Shown: one piece after another, positions 26,346 to 35,016 of the stretch
How the letters are laid out: every line of letters starts with the position of its first letter
How positions within the stretch are numbered: position 1 is the stretch's first letter
Assembly: GCA_965247665.1 (NCBI GenBank)
Contig: CBDFHH010000004.1
Coordinates: 744,001 to 808,000, forward strand
DNA: 64,000 nucleotides
Direction of reading: 5' to 3'
DNA from: CAUZWH01 sp965247665
GTDB lineage: Bacteria > Pseudomonadota > Alphaproteobacteria > SHVV01
The notes under the pieces: model-generated
What the model saw: only the letters and a program-made list of their open reading frames with translations
The model's database searches: none
What the model was told of the DNA's origin: nothing
Program-made: the position numbers and the translations under genes

Positions 26346-26732
26346 TTATGCGGCCGGAGACAGGTGCTGAGGGTTTTGCCCTGCGCTGCGGGCGAGGCAG
26401 GTGTGGTTGACAGTTTGCGGTTTGAAAAAGGCCCGGCAAACGGCCACCACATCCTCGTTGGCAAAGGGCCGGCAGGAGAAGATATCGAGGTACACTTCGC
26501 CCCTGCGCTCGGCGAAATGTGCGGTGATGCTCGAGGTCTCGATCAGCTGAACCAGGGTATAGCCGCTCGCCCTCGGCTCGTGTTTGGCAAAGTGGGCGAT
26601 GGTGGGCTCACCGAACGCGCGCATGCCGATCCGTTCGACCAGTTCGCTGCAGAAGGCACGGATGCTTGCTTCGCTAGCGATTGCGGCGCGCTCGCAGCCA
26701 CCGAGATCGACGATTAGGTGCTGACCCCACAT
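26346..26732 (-). CDS. AdoMet decarboxylase-family (SpeD/SpeH) proenzyme, atypical cleavage site
   Basis: The 128-residue protein aligns with short bacterial AdoMet decarboxylases, which self-cleave to form a pyruvoyl group. LIETSSITAHF supplies the pyruvoyl serine (S67) and processing histidine (H72), and IFSCRPF the proton-donor cysteine (C87); spacings of 5 and 15 residues match the Bacillus enzyme (S63, H68, C83). The residue before the serine is Thr (T66), where the family normally has Glu. No spermidine synthase gene is near. It starts 3 bases after hemB and is in its operon. Some SpeD relatives act on ornithine or arginine instead, so AdoMet specificity is not assured. Confidence 0.75.
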   Translation of the reverse strand: MWGQHLIVDLGGCERAAIASEASIRAFCSELVERIGMRAFGEPTIAHFAKHEPRASGYTLVQLIETSSITAHFAERRGEVYLDIFSCRPFANEDVVAVCRAFFKPQTVNHTCLARSAGQNPQHLSPAA

Positions 26733-26735
26733 CGG

Positions 26736-27758
26736 CTAATCTGCCAACATGCGCGCGGCCTCACCGGCGAAATAGGTGAGGATGCCGTCGGCACCGGCGC
26801 GCTTGATGCACAGCAGGGCCTCCAGCATGATGCGCCGTTCGTCGATCCAACCCTGCGCGCCGGCGGCCTTGATCATCGCGTACTCGCCGCTGACCTGGTA
26901 GGCGAAAGTCGGCACGCCAAAGCTGTCTTTGACCCGACGGACGATGTCGAGATAGGGCATGCCGGGTTTGACCATCACCATGTCGGCACCCTCGGCGATG
27001 TCAAAGGCCACCTCACGCAGCGCCTCGTCGGAATTGGCAAAATCCATCTGATAGGTTTTCTTGTCGCCCTGACCCAACGTGCTCGCCGAGCCGACCGCGT
27101 CGCGGAACGGGTTGAAGAAGGCGGACGCGTACTTTGCCGCATAGGACATGATCTGCACATGCTCGAAACCGCTGCCGTCGAGCGCGTCGCGGATGCTGCG
27201 CACGCGTCCGTCCATCATGTCCGAAGGAGCAATGATATCGCAGCCGGCCTCGGCCTGGACCAGCGACTGCCGGCACAGCATTTCAACGGTTTCGTCGTTG
27301 ACGACGTAGCCGTTGCGCACCAGACCGTCTTGACCATGCGAGGTGAACGGGTCGAGGGCGGCGTCGCACAGAATACCGATGCCGGGATGGGCGTCCTTGA
27401 CAGCTTTAACCGCGCGACATACCAGATTGTCGAGATTGACCGCTTCATCACCGTCGGGGGTGCGCAGCTCGTTGGCGATCGCAGGAAAGATGGCGATCAC
27501 CGGGATTCCGACCGCGGCGGCCGCGCCGGCGGTCTTGACCAGATGGTCGATCGACATCCTGTTGACGCCCGGCATCGAGGGCACCGGCTCGAGCCGGTCC
27601 TCACCTTCATGGATGAACAGCGGCCAGATCAGATCGTCGACCGAGAGGATGTTCTCCGCAACCAAGCGGCGCGACCAATCATGCCGGCGGTTGCGGCGCA
27701 AACGCGTGCGCGGATAGGCGCCATGGGGCGGATAGTGGGTCGTGAGAGGACCAGTCAT
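26736..27758 (-). CDS. hemB: porphobilinogen synthase (5-aminolevulinate dehydratase)
   Basis: HemB condenses two 5-aminolevulinates to porphobilinogen. The 340-residue protein has RPRRNRR-like RTRLRRNRRHDW at the start, the active-site lysines in MVKPGMPYLD and the SDMMDGRV block. The metal region ILCDAALDPFTSHGQDG has aspartate/alanine in place of the zinc-binding cysteines, indicating the Mg-dependent class. The gene for the preceding enzyme, hemA, is at 36889. It is divergent from icmF and cotranscribed with the SpeD-like gene. Confidence 0.96.
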   Translation of the reverse strand: MTGPLTTHYPPHGAYPRTRLRRNRRHDWSRRLVAENILSVDDLIWPLFIHEGEDRLEPVPSMPGVNRMSIDHLVKTAGAAAAVGIPVIAIFPAIANELRTPDGDEAVNLDNLVCRAVKAVKDAHPGIGILCDAALDPFTSHGQDGLVRNGYVVNDETVEMLCRQSLVQAEAGCDIIAPSDMMDGRVRSIRDALDGSGFEHVQIMSYAAKYASAFFNPFRDAVGSASTLGQGDKKTYQMDFANSDEALREVAFDIAEGADMVMVKPGMPYLDIVRRVKDSFGVPTFAYQVSGEYAMIKAAGAQGWIDERRIMLEALLCIKRAGADGILTYFAGEAARMLAD

Positions 27759-27859
27759 CGACGCAGTTCCCTAACCGTTCGCCGAGCCCGCATCCCCGGG
27801 CTGGCGGCTTCAATACTCCACTTTCCGCCAGTTTATAACCAAATTGTAGAGGCGGCTCA

Positions 27860-27876
27860 CCCGATCCGGGATCGGG
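27860..27876. promoter_or_regulatory. perfect palindrome in the hemB/icmF divergent region
   Basis: CCCGATCC and GGATCGGG are exact inverse complements separated by one base. The site lies in the 228-base gap between divergent hemB and icmF, near an AT-rich TTTATAACC stretch. It looks like a repressor operator for one or both genes. The remainder of the gap has no recognisable cobalamin riboswitch. Confidence 0.4.
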
Positions 27877-27986
27877 GTTGTGCCAACTCTCCAAGCTTTC
27901 GATCGGCGGGTAGGTAACGCACTGAAATATCGACTAAACTAGACGGAAATCCCGAGCACCCGGCGGACGCGAAGAAGGAACGGTAA

Positions 27987-30900
27987 TTGGCAGAAACGGC
28001 GCTTGACACGCGGATGGCCGACCGCAAAACCGAACCACGCGGCGATCCGCGTCCCGTGCGGTTCGTTACGGCGGCCAGCCTCTACGACGGTCACGATGCC
28101 TCGATCAACATCATTCGCCGCGTGCTCCAGGGCGCCGGCGCGGAGGTCATCCATCTCGGCCACAACCGCTCGGTCGATGAAATCGTTTCCGCCGCGATCC
28201 AGGAAGACGCCCACGCCATTGCCGTGAGCTCCTACCAGGGCGGCCATGTCGAATATTTCAAGTACATGATCGACCTGCTGCGCGAGCGCGGCGCACCGCA
28301 GGTGCAGGTGTTCGGCGGCGGTGGCGGCGTGATCGTGCCGAACGAAATCCGTGAGCTCGAGGCATATGGCGTCGCCCGCATCTATTCGCCGGAACATGGT
28401 CAGCAGCTCGGCCTCCAGGGCGTGATCGACGACATGTTGAGCCGGGTCGACGGCGATCTTGCCGGCGACGTGCCCAGGTCGCTGGACGGCGTCGCCGCGG
28501 GCGACCGCAACGCGCTGGCGCGCCTGATCTCCGGCATTGAGGCCGGTACGATCAGCGATCGGTTGCTGCGCGAAATTGCCGAGCGTGGGACCGCGATCAA
28601 TCGGGTTCCGATCGTCGGCGTGACCGGCACCGGCGGTGCCGGCAAATCCTCCTTCACCGACGAAGTGGTGCGCCGTTTCCGCACCGACCAGCCCGACATC
28701 GCCATCGCCATCCTCGCGGTCGATCCGTCGCGCCGCCGCACCGGCGGTGCGCTGCTCGGCGACCGCATTCGCATGAACGCGATCGCAACGCCGCACATCT
28801 ATATGCGCTCTCTGGCGACGCGCGGCTCCGAGCGCGAGATCACCGACAATCTCAGCGAGATCATCGCCGCCTGCAAGCTGGCCGGTTTCGACCTGGTGCT
28901 GGTTGAAACCGCCGGGATCGGCCAGGGCGATGCGGCGATCGTGCCGCTGGTCGATGCCGCGATCTACGTGATGACGCCGGAGTTCGGCGCGGCGAGTCAA
29001 CTCGAAAAGATCGACATGCTCGATTTCGCCGATATCGTCGCGATCAACAAGTTCGATCGCCACGGTGCCGAAGATGCGTTACGCGACGTGCGCAAGCAGC
29101 TCGTACGCAACCGCGAGGCCTTTAGCCGGGCGCCCGAGGAGATGCCGGTATTCGGCACCGTCGCAGCCAAATTCAACGACGATGGCGTCACCGCGCTGTA
29201 CCGAAACCTGCTCGAAATCCTAAAACAGAGGGGTATCGCCGACTGGAATAGCGGGCTGGAGGGATCTGCGTCGCGGGTATCGAGCGATCGCTCGAGCATC
29301 ATCCCCTCGGCGCAACGCCGCTATTTGAGCGAGGTGGCGGCGACGGTACGCGGCTATCACGCCGAGGCCGGGCGCCAGGTAGAGGCGGCACGCGACCGCG
29401 AGCACCTGATGGCGAGCCGGCGCCTGCTCGAACAAGGCGGCGGCGACACCGACCTTTCCCAACTCGATCGTTTGATCGATGAACAAGAGGCAGCGTTGAC
29501 GCCGGACAATCGTGCGCGGCTCGATGGCTGGCCCCAAACCCGCACCCGCTATCAGGCCGACGAGTTGGTCACCGAGGTGCGCGATCGAGAAATCCGTACG
29601 GCGCTCACGTACGCCACCCTGTCGGGCACCACCATCCCCAAGGTTGCGCTGCCGCCCTACGACGATCACGGGCCGGTGCTGCGCTGGCTGCTGCGCGAAA
29701 ACGTGCCTGGCGCGTTTCCGTTCACCGCGGGTGTGTTCCCATTCAAGCGCGAGGGCGAGGCGCCGACCCGCATGTTCGCCGGCGAGGGTGATCCCAAGCG
29801 CACCAACGAACGATTCAAGTACTTGTCGCAGGAATCGCCGGCCAAGCGCCTGTCAACCGCCTTCGACTCGGTGACGCTCTATGGCGGCGATCCCGACGAG
29901 CGCCCCGACATCTACGGGAAGGTCGGCACCTCGGGGGTATCGATCGCCACGCTTGACGACATGAAGGTTCTGTATGACGGGTTTGATCTGTGCGATCCCG
30001 CAACTTCGGTATCGATGACGATCAACGGGCCGGCGCCGACCATCCTGGCGATGTTCATCAACGCGGCGATCGATCGGCGCATCGCGCGCTTCGAAAAGGA
30101 AAACGGGCGACCCCCCGACGCCGACGAGGCCGCCGCGATCCGCTCCTACGTATACGAAAACGTTCGCGGCACCGTTCAGGCCGACATCCTGAAGGAAGAT
30201 CAGGGTCAGAATACTTGTCTGTTCTCGACCGAGTTCAGCCTCAAGGTGATGGGCGACATTCAGGCCTACTTCATCGACCACGACGTGCGCAACTTCTACT
30301 CGGTCTCGATCTCGGGCTATCACATCGCCGAGGCCGGCGCGAACCCGATCTCGCAGCTCGCCTTCACGCTGGCCAACGGCTTCACCTATGTCGAGGCGTA
30401 CCGAGCGCGCGGCATGGACGTCGACGATTTCGCGCCCAATTTCTCGTTTTTCTTTTCGGCCGGCATGGATCCGGAATACAGCGTGCTCGGGCGCGTGGCG
30501 CGTCGTATTTGGGCGGTGGCGATGCGCGACAAGTATGGCGCCAATGAGCGCAGCCAGAAGCTGAAATATCACAGCCAGACCTCGGGCCGGTCGCTGCATG
30601 CGCAGGAGTACGCGTTCAACGATATCCGCACGACGCTGCAGGCGCTGATCGCGACCTACGACAACACCAACAGCCTGCACACCAACGCCTATGACGAGGC
30701 GATCACGACGCCGACCCAGGAGTCGGTGCGCCGGGCGATGGCCATCCAGCACATCATCAATCAGGAATGGGGCCTCGCCAAAAACCAGAACCCCAACCAG
30801 GGTTCGTTCATCGTCGAGCAGCTGACCGACCTTGTCGAAGAAGCGGTGCTCGTCGAGTTCGACCGCATCAGCGAACGCGGGGGTGTGCTCGGGGCGATGG

Positions 30901-31268
30901 AAACCGGCTACCAGCGCGGCAAGATCCAAGACGAGTCGCTTCACTACGAAATGAAGAAGCACGATGGCAGCTTGCCGATCGTCGGCGTCAACACCTTCCG
31001 CAACCCGCATGGCGACGCCGAAGCCTACGGCAACGTGCAGCTGCAGCGCTCGACCGACGAAGAAAAGCGCTTGCAGATCGCGCGGCTGCGCGATTTCCAG
31101 GCCCGTCACGCCGATCAAGCGTCGGCCATGCTCGATCGACTCAAGCAGACCGCGCTCGAGGGCGAGAATGTGTTCGCCGTGCTGATGGACGCCGTGCGTT
31201 GCTGCTCGCTGGGGCAAATCACCAACGCGCTGTTCGAGGTCGGCGGCCAATACCGGCGCAATACCTGA
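27987..31268 (+). CDS. icmF: fused isobutyryl-CoA mutase with G-protein chaperone
   Basis: The 1093-residue protein combines, in order, a cobalamin-binding domain (about 20-160, DGHDAS, SYQGGH and GGGGG motifs), a MeaI-type GTPase (about 205-420, P-loop GTGGAGKSS, VDPSRRRTGGALLGDR, ETAGIGQGD, NKFD), and the TIM-barrel mutase (about 560-1090). Substrate residues F597 (RMFAGEG) and Q741 (DQGQNT) correspond to Phe and Gln of isobutyryl-CoA mutases, not Tyr and Arg of methylmalonyl-CoA mutase. It should interconvert isobutyryl-CoA and n-butyryl-CoA with coenzyme B12. The start is TTG at 27987 behind a good SD, AGGAA. A B12 riboswitch was not seen. Confidence 0.95.
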   Translation: MAETALDTRMADRKTEPRGDPRPVRFVTAASLYDGHDASINIIRRVLQGAGAEVIHLGHNRSVDEIVSAAIQEDAHAIAVSSYQGGHVEYFKYMIDLLRERGAPQVQVFGGGGGVIVPNEIRELEAYGVARIYSPEHGQQLGLQGVIDDMLSRVDGDLAGDVPRSLDGVAAGDRNALARLISGIEAGTISDRLLREIAERGTAINRVPIVGVTGTGGAGKSSFTDEVVRRFRTDQPDIAIAILAVDPSRRRTGGALLGDRIRMNAIATPHIYMRSLATRGSEREITDNLSEIIAACKLAGFDLVLVETAGIGQGDAAIVPLVDAAIYVMTPEFGAASQLEKIDMLDFADIVAINKFDRHGAEDALRDVRKQLVRNREAFSRAPEEMPVFGTVAAKFNDDGVTALYRNLLEILKQRGIADWNSGLEGSASRVSSDRSSIIPSAQRRYLSEVAATVRGYHAEAGRQVEAARDREHLMASRRLLEQGGGDTDLSQLDRLIDEQEAALTPDNRARLDGWPQTRTRYQADELVTEVRDREIRTALTYATLSGTTIPKVALPPYDDHGPVLRWLLRENVPGAFPFTAGVFPFKREGEAPTRMFAGEGDPKRTNERFKYLSQESPAKRLSTAFDSVTLYGGDPDERPDIYGKVGTSGVSIATLDDMKVLYDGFDLCDPATSVSMTINGPAPTILAMFINAAIDRRIARFEKENGRPPDADEAAAIRSYVYENVRGTVQADILKEDQGQNTCLFSTEFSLKVMGDIQAYFIDHDVRNFYSVSISGYHIAEAGANPISQLAFTLANGFTYVEAYRARGMDVDDFAPNFSFFFSAGMDPEYSVLGRVARRIWAVAMRDKYGANERSQKLKYHSQTSGRSLHAQEYAFNDIRTTLQALIATYDNTNSLHTNAYDEAITTPTQESVRRAMAIQHIINQEWGLAKNQNPNQGSFIVEQLTDLVEEAVLVEFDRISERGGVLGAMETGYQRGKIQDESLHYEMKKHDGSLPIVGVNTFRNPHGDAEAYGNVQLQRSTDEEKRLQIARLRDFQARHADQASAMLDRLKQTALEGENVFAVLMDAVRCCSLGQITNALFEVGGQYRRNT

Positions 31269-31271
31269 GCC

Positions 31272-31286
31272 GCGCGAGACTCGCGC
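31272..31286 (+). terminator. icmF terminator-like hairpin
   Basis: GCGCGAG and CTCGCGC are exact complements around one base (in practice a 5-bp stem with a 5-base loop), directly after the icmF stop and followed by TCTTCCC. Confidence 0.4.
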
Positions 31287-31396
31287 TCTTCCCATCGCGC
31301 GCACTTGATTCAGGGTCTATGAACTGCGGCGTCTCGGTTCGCCGGCCACGATGGATCGCTGCGTGCACGCGCCCCGACCCGTGTTCCGCTTTAGGC

Positions 31397-31411
31397 TTTA
31401 CATTTCTTTAC
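31397..31411. promoter_or_regulatory. perfect CpxR-type box upstream of the Cpx-like operon
   Basis: The plus strand reads TTTAC-ATTTC-TTTAC, so the minus strand reads GTAAA-N5-GTAAA, the published CpxR consensus of enterobacteria. It lies 84 bases upstream of the ATG of a CpxP/Spy-like gene followed by an OmpR-type regulator and a histidine kinase. Autoregulation is the natural inference. The direct-repeat spacing of 10 is also right for OmpR-family dimers in general. Confidence 0.6.
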
Positions 31412-31494
31412 CCCCCGCAGATGCGCGCGAAACAGCGGACTCCTAAGTCAGGCGTATGGGCATAGGTGCCCGAACGCCGTACAGGAGCAAGCAA

Positions 31495-32037
31495 ATGTCC
31501 GATCCAGAAACCGCGCCGGCCAAGCCGCCGGCAAACTGGCACCGCAGAATTCGCCTGACGCTGGTTGCCATGCTCGCGCTCGTCGTGGTCGGCGCCGGCA
31601 TCGGCGCATTCACCGGCGTCAATGCGTTCGGCCGCATGATGTGGCACGGCCACGGCATGTGGAACGACCCCGCCAAGGTTGGCGAGGGAGTCGAGCGCAT
31701 GGTCAAACACTTCGCCGTCGAAATCGATATGACCGAAGATCAGCGCCGGCGACTGACCAAGCTGGCGCAGGCCGCGGCCGGGGACCTGTTGCCGCTGCGC
31801 CAGACCATGCACGACGCCGGGCGCGATGCGACGGGGTTGCTGACGGCGGCGATCATCGACCGGGACGCGATCGAAGTTCTGCGCGCCGCCAAGCTGCGGT
31901 CGCTGGAGCAAGCGAGCGCCCGCCTGTCGCGCTTCCTGGCCGACGCTGCCGAAGTGCTGAGCGTCGATCAGCGCCGGGAGCTGGCCGAGCGCATCGCCGA
32001 TCATCGCCGCCACCACCGCCGCGGCCGCGACGACTAG
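31495..32037 (+). CDS. CpxP/Spy/ZraP-like periplasmic stress protein
   Basis: ATG at 31495, with AGGAG seven bases upstream, gives 180 residues. An N-terminal membrane anchor or signal (about 20-46) is followed by a helical periplasmic domain with two LTxxQ-like motifs, MTEDQRRRL and LSVDQRREL, the hallmark of the CpxP/Spy family. A His/Met-rich start (MMWHGHGMW) and a HRRHHRRGRDD tail suggest metal binding. Family members are chaperone-like brakes on their cognate sensor kinase. It is the first gene of a three-gene operon with a response regulator and kinase. Confidence 0.78.
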   Translation: MSDPETAPAKPPANWHRRIRLTLVAMLALVVVGAGIGAFTGVNAFGRMMWHGHGMWNDPAKVGEGVERMVKHFAVEIDMTEDQRRRLTKLAQAAAGDLLPLRQTMHDAGRDATGLLTAAIIDRDAIEVLRAAKLRSLEQASARLSRFLADAAEVLSVDQRRELAERIADHRRHHRRGRDD

Positions 32038-32085
32038 CTCGGGTGCAGGTGGCGCCGGCCATTCGCACGGCGGTATAAGCAGAGC

Positions 32086-32775
32086 GTGACCGACCGCATC
32101 CTGCTGATCGAAGACGACCCGCACTTGGCCACCATGGTCAGCGAGTATCTGGGCGACGCCGGTTTCGGCGTCGCCCATGCCGCCGCCGGCCGGGAGGGAC
32201 TCGAGCAGCATCGGCGGGGATCGTTCGATGCGCTGATTCTCGACCTCATGCTGCCGGACATGGACGGGCTCGACGTCTGTCGCACGATCCGCAGCACCAG
32301 CAACACCCCGATCCTGATGCTAACTGCGCGCGGCGACTCTATGGATCGAATCGTCGGCCTCGAGCTCGGCGCCGACGACTACCTGCCGAAGCCGTTCGAA
32401 CCGCGCGAGCTGTTGGCGCGGCTGCGCGCGATTCTGAGACGGGGCAGGGGAGTCGGTGGCGAGAGCGACGTGCTGCGCTTCGGCCGGTTGGAAATCGACC
32501 GCGCTGCCCGGGAAGTCCGTATCGACGGCGAGCCCCGAGAGCTGACCAGCCATCAGTTCGCGCTGCTCCTGGCGCTGGCCGAGCGGGCCGGGCGGGTGAT
32601 GACGCGCGACGCGTTGATGGATGCGCTCAAGGGTCAGCCGTTCGAGGCGTTCGACCGCTCGATCGATGTCCATGTGTCACGGATTCGCGCTGCGATCGAA
32701 GACGACTCCAAGAAGCCACGCCGTATCATCACCGTGCGCGGTGCCGGCTACGTGTTTGCCAAAGCACAGGACTGA
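32086..32775 (+). CDS. OmpR-family response regulator, CpxR-like
   Basis: This 229-residue protein has a receiver domain (about 1-120) with acidic pocket EDDP, phospho-acceptor D53 in LILDLMLPDMDG, and K at ADDYLPKPF. A winged-helix DNA-binding domain fills the C-terminal half, ending ITVRGAGYVFA. It is GTG-started, 48 bases after the CpxP-like gene and 15 before the kinase. The perfect CpxR-type box upstream of the operon makes a CpxR-like role likely; RstA is the closest alternative. Confidence 0.88.
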   Translation: MTDRILLIEDDPHLATMVSEYLGDAGFGVAHAAAGREGLEQHRRGSFDALILDLMLPDMDGLDVCRTIRSTSNTPILMLTARGDSMDRIVGLELGADDYLPKPFEPRELLARLRAILRRGRGVGGESDVLRFGRLEIDRAAREVRIDGEPRELTSHQFALLLALAERAGRVMTRDALMDALKGQPFEAFDRSIDVHVSRIRAAIEDDSKKPRRIITVRGAGYVFAKAQD

Positions 32776-32790
32776 CTCGCCGCGCGGCAC

Positions 32791-34062
32791 ATGAAGCGCC
32801 TTTACTACCAAGTCTATCTCACGATTGTTGCAAGCCTCATGCTGGTGGTCCTGGTCGGCGTCGGGTTGTGGTATTTTGTCGATGATTCACGTCACATCGA
32901 TTCACGTCACATCTCCGAACTGGCGCGCGAGTTCGCGGCCGCAAAGCTCGCGCCGATCGGGGCGACCCAATCGGAGCAACGCGTCGCGCTGGTAACGCTG
33001 TCCGGGCGCCTACGGACCGACCTCACGCTCTATGGCGCCGACCGCCGCCGCATCGCCGTGGCCGGTGAACCGCTGCCGTTGCCGCGCCAGGGATATCGGC
33101 GCGGTTGGCACAGCGGGCCGCGTGGGCGGGCGACGTGGCTGCTGGAACTGCCCGACAAGCGTTTGCTCGTTGCGCTCGTAACCCGGCCTCGGTTCTCGGA
33201 GTTTGGCGTCGCCGCATTGCTGGGCGGGATCGCGCTTGCGGTCGCGCTGGCGGCGCTGCCGTTGGCACGACGCGTCACCCGGCGGGTCGAGAGATTGCAG
33301 CGCAGTGTCGAATTGCTCGGCGCCGGCGATCTCACGGCCCGCGTCGAAATCGAAGGGCGCGACGAAGTGGCGCGCCTGGCCGAGAGCTTCAACCGCGCCG
33401 CCGAACGCATCGCGGAGCTCGTCGCTTCGCACAAGATGCTGCTGGCCAACGCGTCGCATGAACTGCGCACGCCGCTGGCGCGCATCCGCATGGGTGTCGA
33501 ATTGCTGAAGCAGCAAGCCGATCCCGAACGCAAGGCCGCGCTCGACCGCGACATTGCCGAGCTCGACCGTTTGATCGAGGAAATTCTGATGACCAGCCGG
33601 CTCGACGCCGGCGCCGAACTCGACACCCTCGAAGATGTCGACATTCTGGCTCTCGCCGCCGAAGAATCGGCGCGCTACCAGGATTGCGAGGTTGCCGGCG
33701 CGGCGGTCGTCGTGCGCGGCGACCCCCGGCTGCTGCGACACCTCGTGCGCAATCTGCTGGACAATGCCGATCGCCACGGCGCTCCGCCGATCGAGGTGAC
33801 CGTGACCCGGAACGATGGCGGCGCGATGGTGCGGGTTTGTGACGCCGGACCGGGTGTCGCCGCGGCTGAAGTTGAAAGCGTCTTTGAACCGTTTCGGCGG
33901 ACCGCATCGAGCGACGGTTTGAGGTCGGGTTCCGGTCTGGGTCTGACGCTGGTGCGCCAGATCGCCCGACGCCACGGCGGTGAGGCGATTTATCGCAGCG
34001 ACACCCAAACGAGCTGCTTCGAAATCACCCTGCCAACCTCGGGGCCGACCAACCAGTCTTGA
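32791..34062 (+). CDS. sensor histidine kinase, CpxA/RstB-like
   Basis: The 423-residue kinase has a first membrane segment (about 10-28), a small periplasmic domain, a second segment (about 140-162), a HAMP domain, phospho-acceptor H223 in NASHELRTPLAR, and N, G1 and G2 boxes (NLLDNADRHG, DAGPGV, GSGLGLTLV). The HisKA sequence resembles CpxA/RstB. Five codons at the start of the sensor domain are duplicated exactly (32884-32913), giving DSRHIDSRHI. It should phosphorylate the adjacent regulator in response to an envelope signal. Confidence 0.88.
   Translation: MKRLYYQVYLTIVASLMLVVLVGVGLWYFVDDSRHIDSRHISELAREFAAAKLAPIGATQSEQRVALVTLSGRLRTDLTLYGADRRRIAVAGEPLPLPRQGYRRGWHSGPRGRATWLLELPDKRLLVALVTRPRFSEFGVAALLGGIALAVALAALPLARRVTRRVERLQRSVELLGAGDLTARVEIEGRDEVARLAESFNRAAERIAELVASHKMLLANASHELRTPLARIRMGVELLKQQADPERKAALDRDIAELDRLIEEILMTSRLDAGAELDTLEDVDILALAAEESARYQDCEVAGAAVVVRGDPRLLRHLVRNLLDNADRHGAPPIEVTVTRNDGGAMVRVCDAGPGVAAAEVESVFEPFRRTASSDGLRSGSGLGLTLVRQIARRHGGEAIYRSDTQTSCFEITLPTSGPTNQS
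32884..32913 (+). repeat. exact 15-bp tandem duplication inside the sensor kinase
   Basis: GATTCACGTCACATC occurs twice back to back, in frame, encoding DSRHI twice just outside the first membrane segment. Identity at all third positions points to a recent duplication. Confidence 0.9.
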
Positions 34063-34074
34063 CTGGATCGGCTT

Positions 34075-35013
34075 TCATCCCAACCCGGCTTCGTCGAGAA
34101 CACGGACAATTTGCAGTTCGTCGCGAACCGCCATCAGGTGGACGCCATCGATGCCCTCGACCTCACCCAGGCGCGCGATCAGCTCGACGCAGATACGGCG
34201 TCCTTCGGCGACCGGATCATCCGCCTTGTCGAGGCGATCGACGATGACGTCGGGCACTTCGACGCCGTACAGATGCTCCCGCATCCACAGCGCCGAACGC
34301 GCCGATCCGATCGGCCCCAGCCCGATCAGCAGACGTATCTGGTCGCCGACGCCGGCCGTGCGAAGCGCCGCGGCATAGGCTTCGATGATCGCCAAGTCGT
34401 AGCAGAACTGGGTCTGCACGAAGCGCGCACCTGCCTCGAGTTTTCTGATCACGTTTGCCGCCGACCAATCGGCCGTTGGCATCACCGGCGTGTCGACGGC
34501 GCCGATTACGTAGTGCGGGGGATGGTCGATGGGGCGACCGCTGAGCAGCGTGCCCTTGTCGCGAAGGGTCGCCGCCATCGCTATCAGTTCGAGCGTCTCG
34601 AGGTCGAACACTCCCTTGGCATCGGGATGATCGCCGGCCGTGGGATCGTCGCCGCGCATGCAGAGAACGTTGTGTACGCCGAGGGCGGCGCAGCCGAGCA
34701 AGTGACCCTCGAGAGCGATGCGGTTTCGGTCGCGGCAGGTCACCTGCAGAATCGGCTCATAACCTTCGCGGGCCAGCAATCCGGCAACGGCGAGTGACGA
34801 TGTGTGAACCCTGGCACCGGCACCGTCGGTGACGTTGACGGCGTCAACCCGGCTCGCAATCGACGCAGCCTGTTCAAGCAGATAGTCGGCGCTGGCAGTC
34901 GTCGGTGGCCGAAACTCGGCGGTGACGATGAATCCGCCTTCATTCAGACGCGCTTCAAAGCGACCGGAAAGTGCGTCCGCGGCCGGCGCACCCGCATCCA
35001 CGAGTTTCGTCAA
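34075..35013 (-). CDS. methylenetetrahydrofolate reductase-like protein
   Basis: This 312-residue protein belongs to the MetF superfamily. TAEFRPP keeps the catalytic glutamate, CMRGDDP the FAD-binding aspartate segment, and VQTQFCYD the folate-contact glutamine. It would interconvert 5,10-methylene- and 5-methyl-tetrahydrofolate. Its stop lies close to the convergent kinase gene, and it begins 3 bases after gcdH, so it is in the ridA-gcdH operon. That context suggests a catabolic C1 role rather than methionine synthesis, but a housekeeping metF function cannot be excluded. Confidence 0.8.
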   Translation of the reverse strand: MTKLVDAGAPAADALSGRFEARLNEGGFIVTAEFRPPTTASADYLLEQAASIASRVDAVNVTDGAGARVHTSSLAVAGLLAREGYEPILQVTCRDRNRIALEGHLLGCAALGVHNVLCMRGDDPTAGDHPDAKGVFDLETLELIAMAATLRDKGTLLSGRPIDHPPHYVIGAVDTPVMPTADWSAANVIRKLEAGARFVQTQFCYDLAIIEAYAAALRTAGVGDQIRLLIGLGPIGSARSALWMREHLYGVEVPDVIVDRLDKADDPVAEGRRICVELIARLGEVEGIDGVHLMAVRDELQIVRVLDEAGLG

Positions 35014-35016
35014 TGA

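Noticed and set aside
27759..27986. Cobalamin riboswitch before icmF
   Set aside because: No B12-box-like sequence or multi-stem layout was recognised; only a short palindrome is present.
29853..31304. Long minus-strand frame opposite the icmF mutase domain
   Set aside because: It mirrors a strongly conserved gene; long antisense frames are common in GC-rich DNA and it has no recognised motifs.
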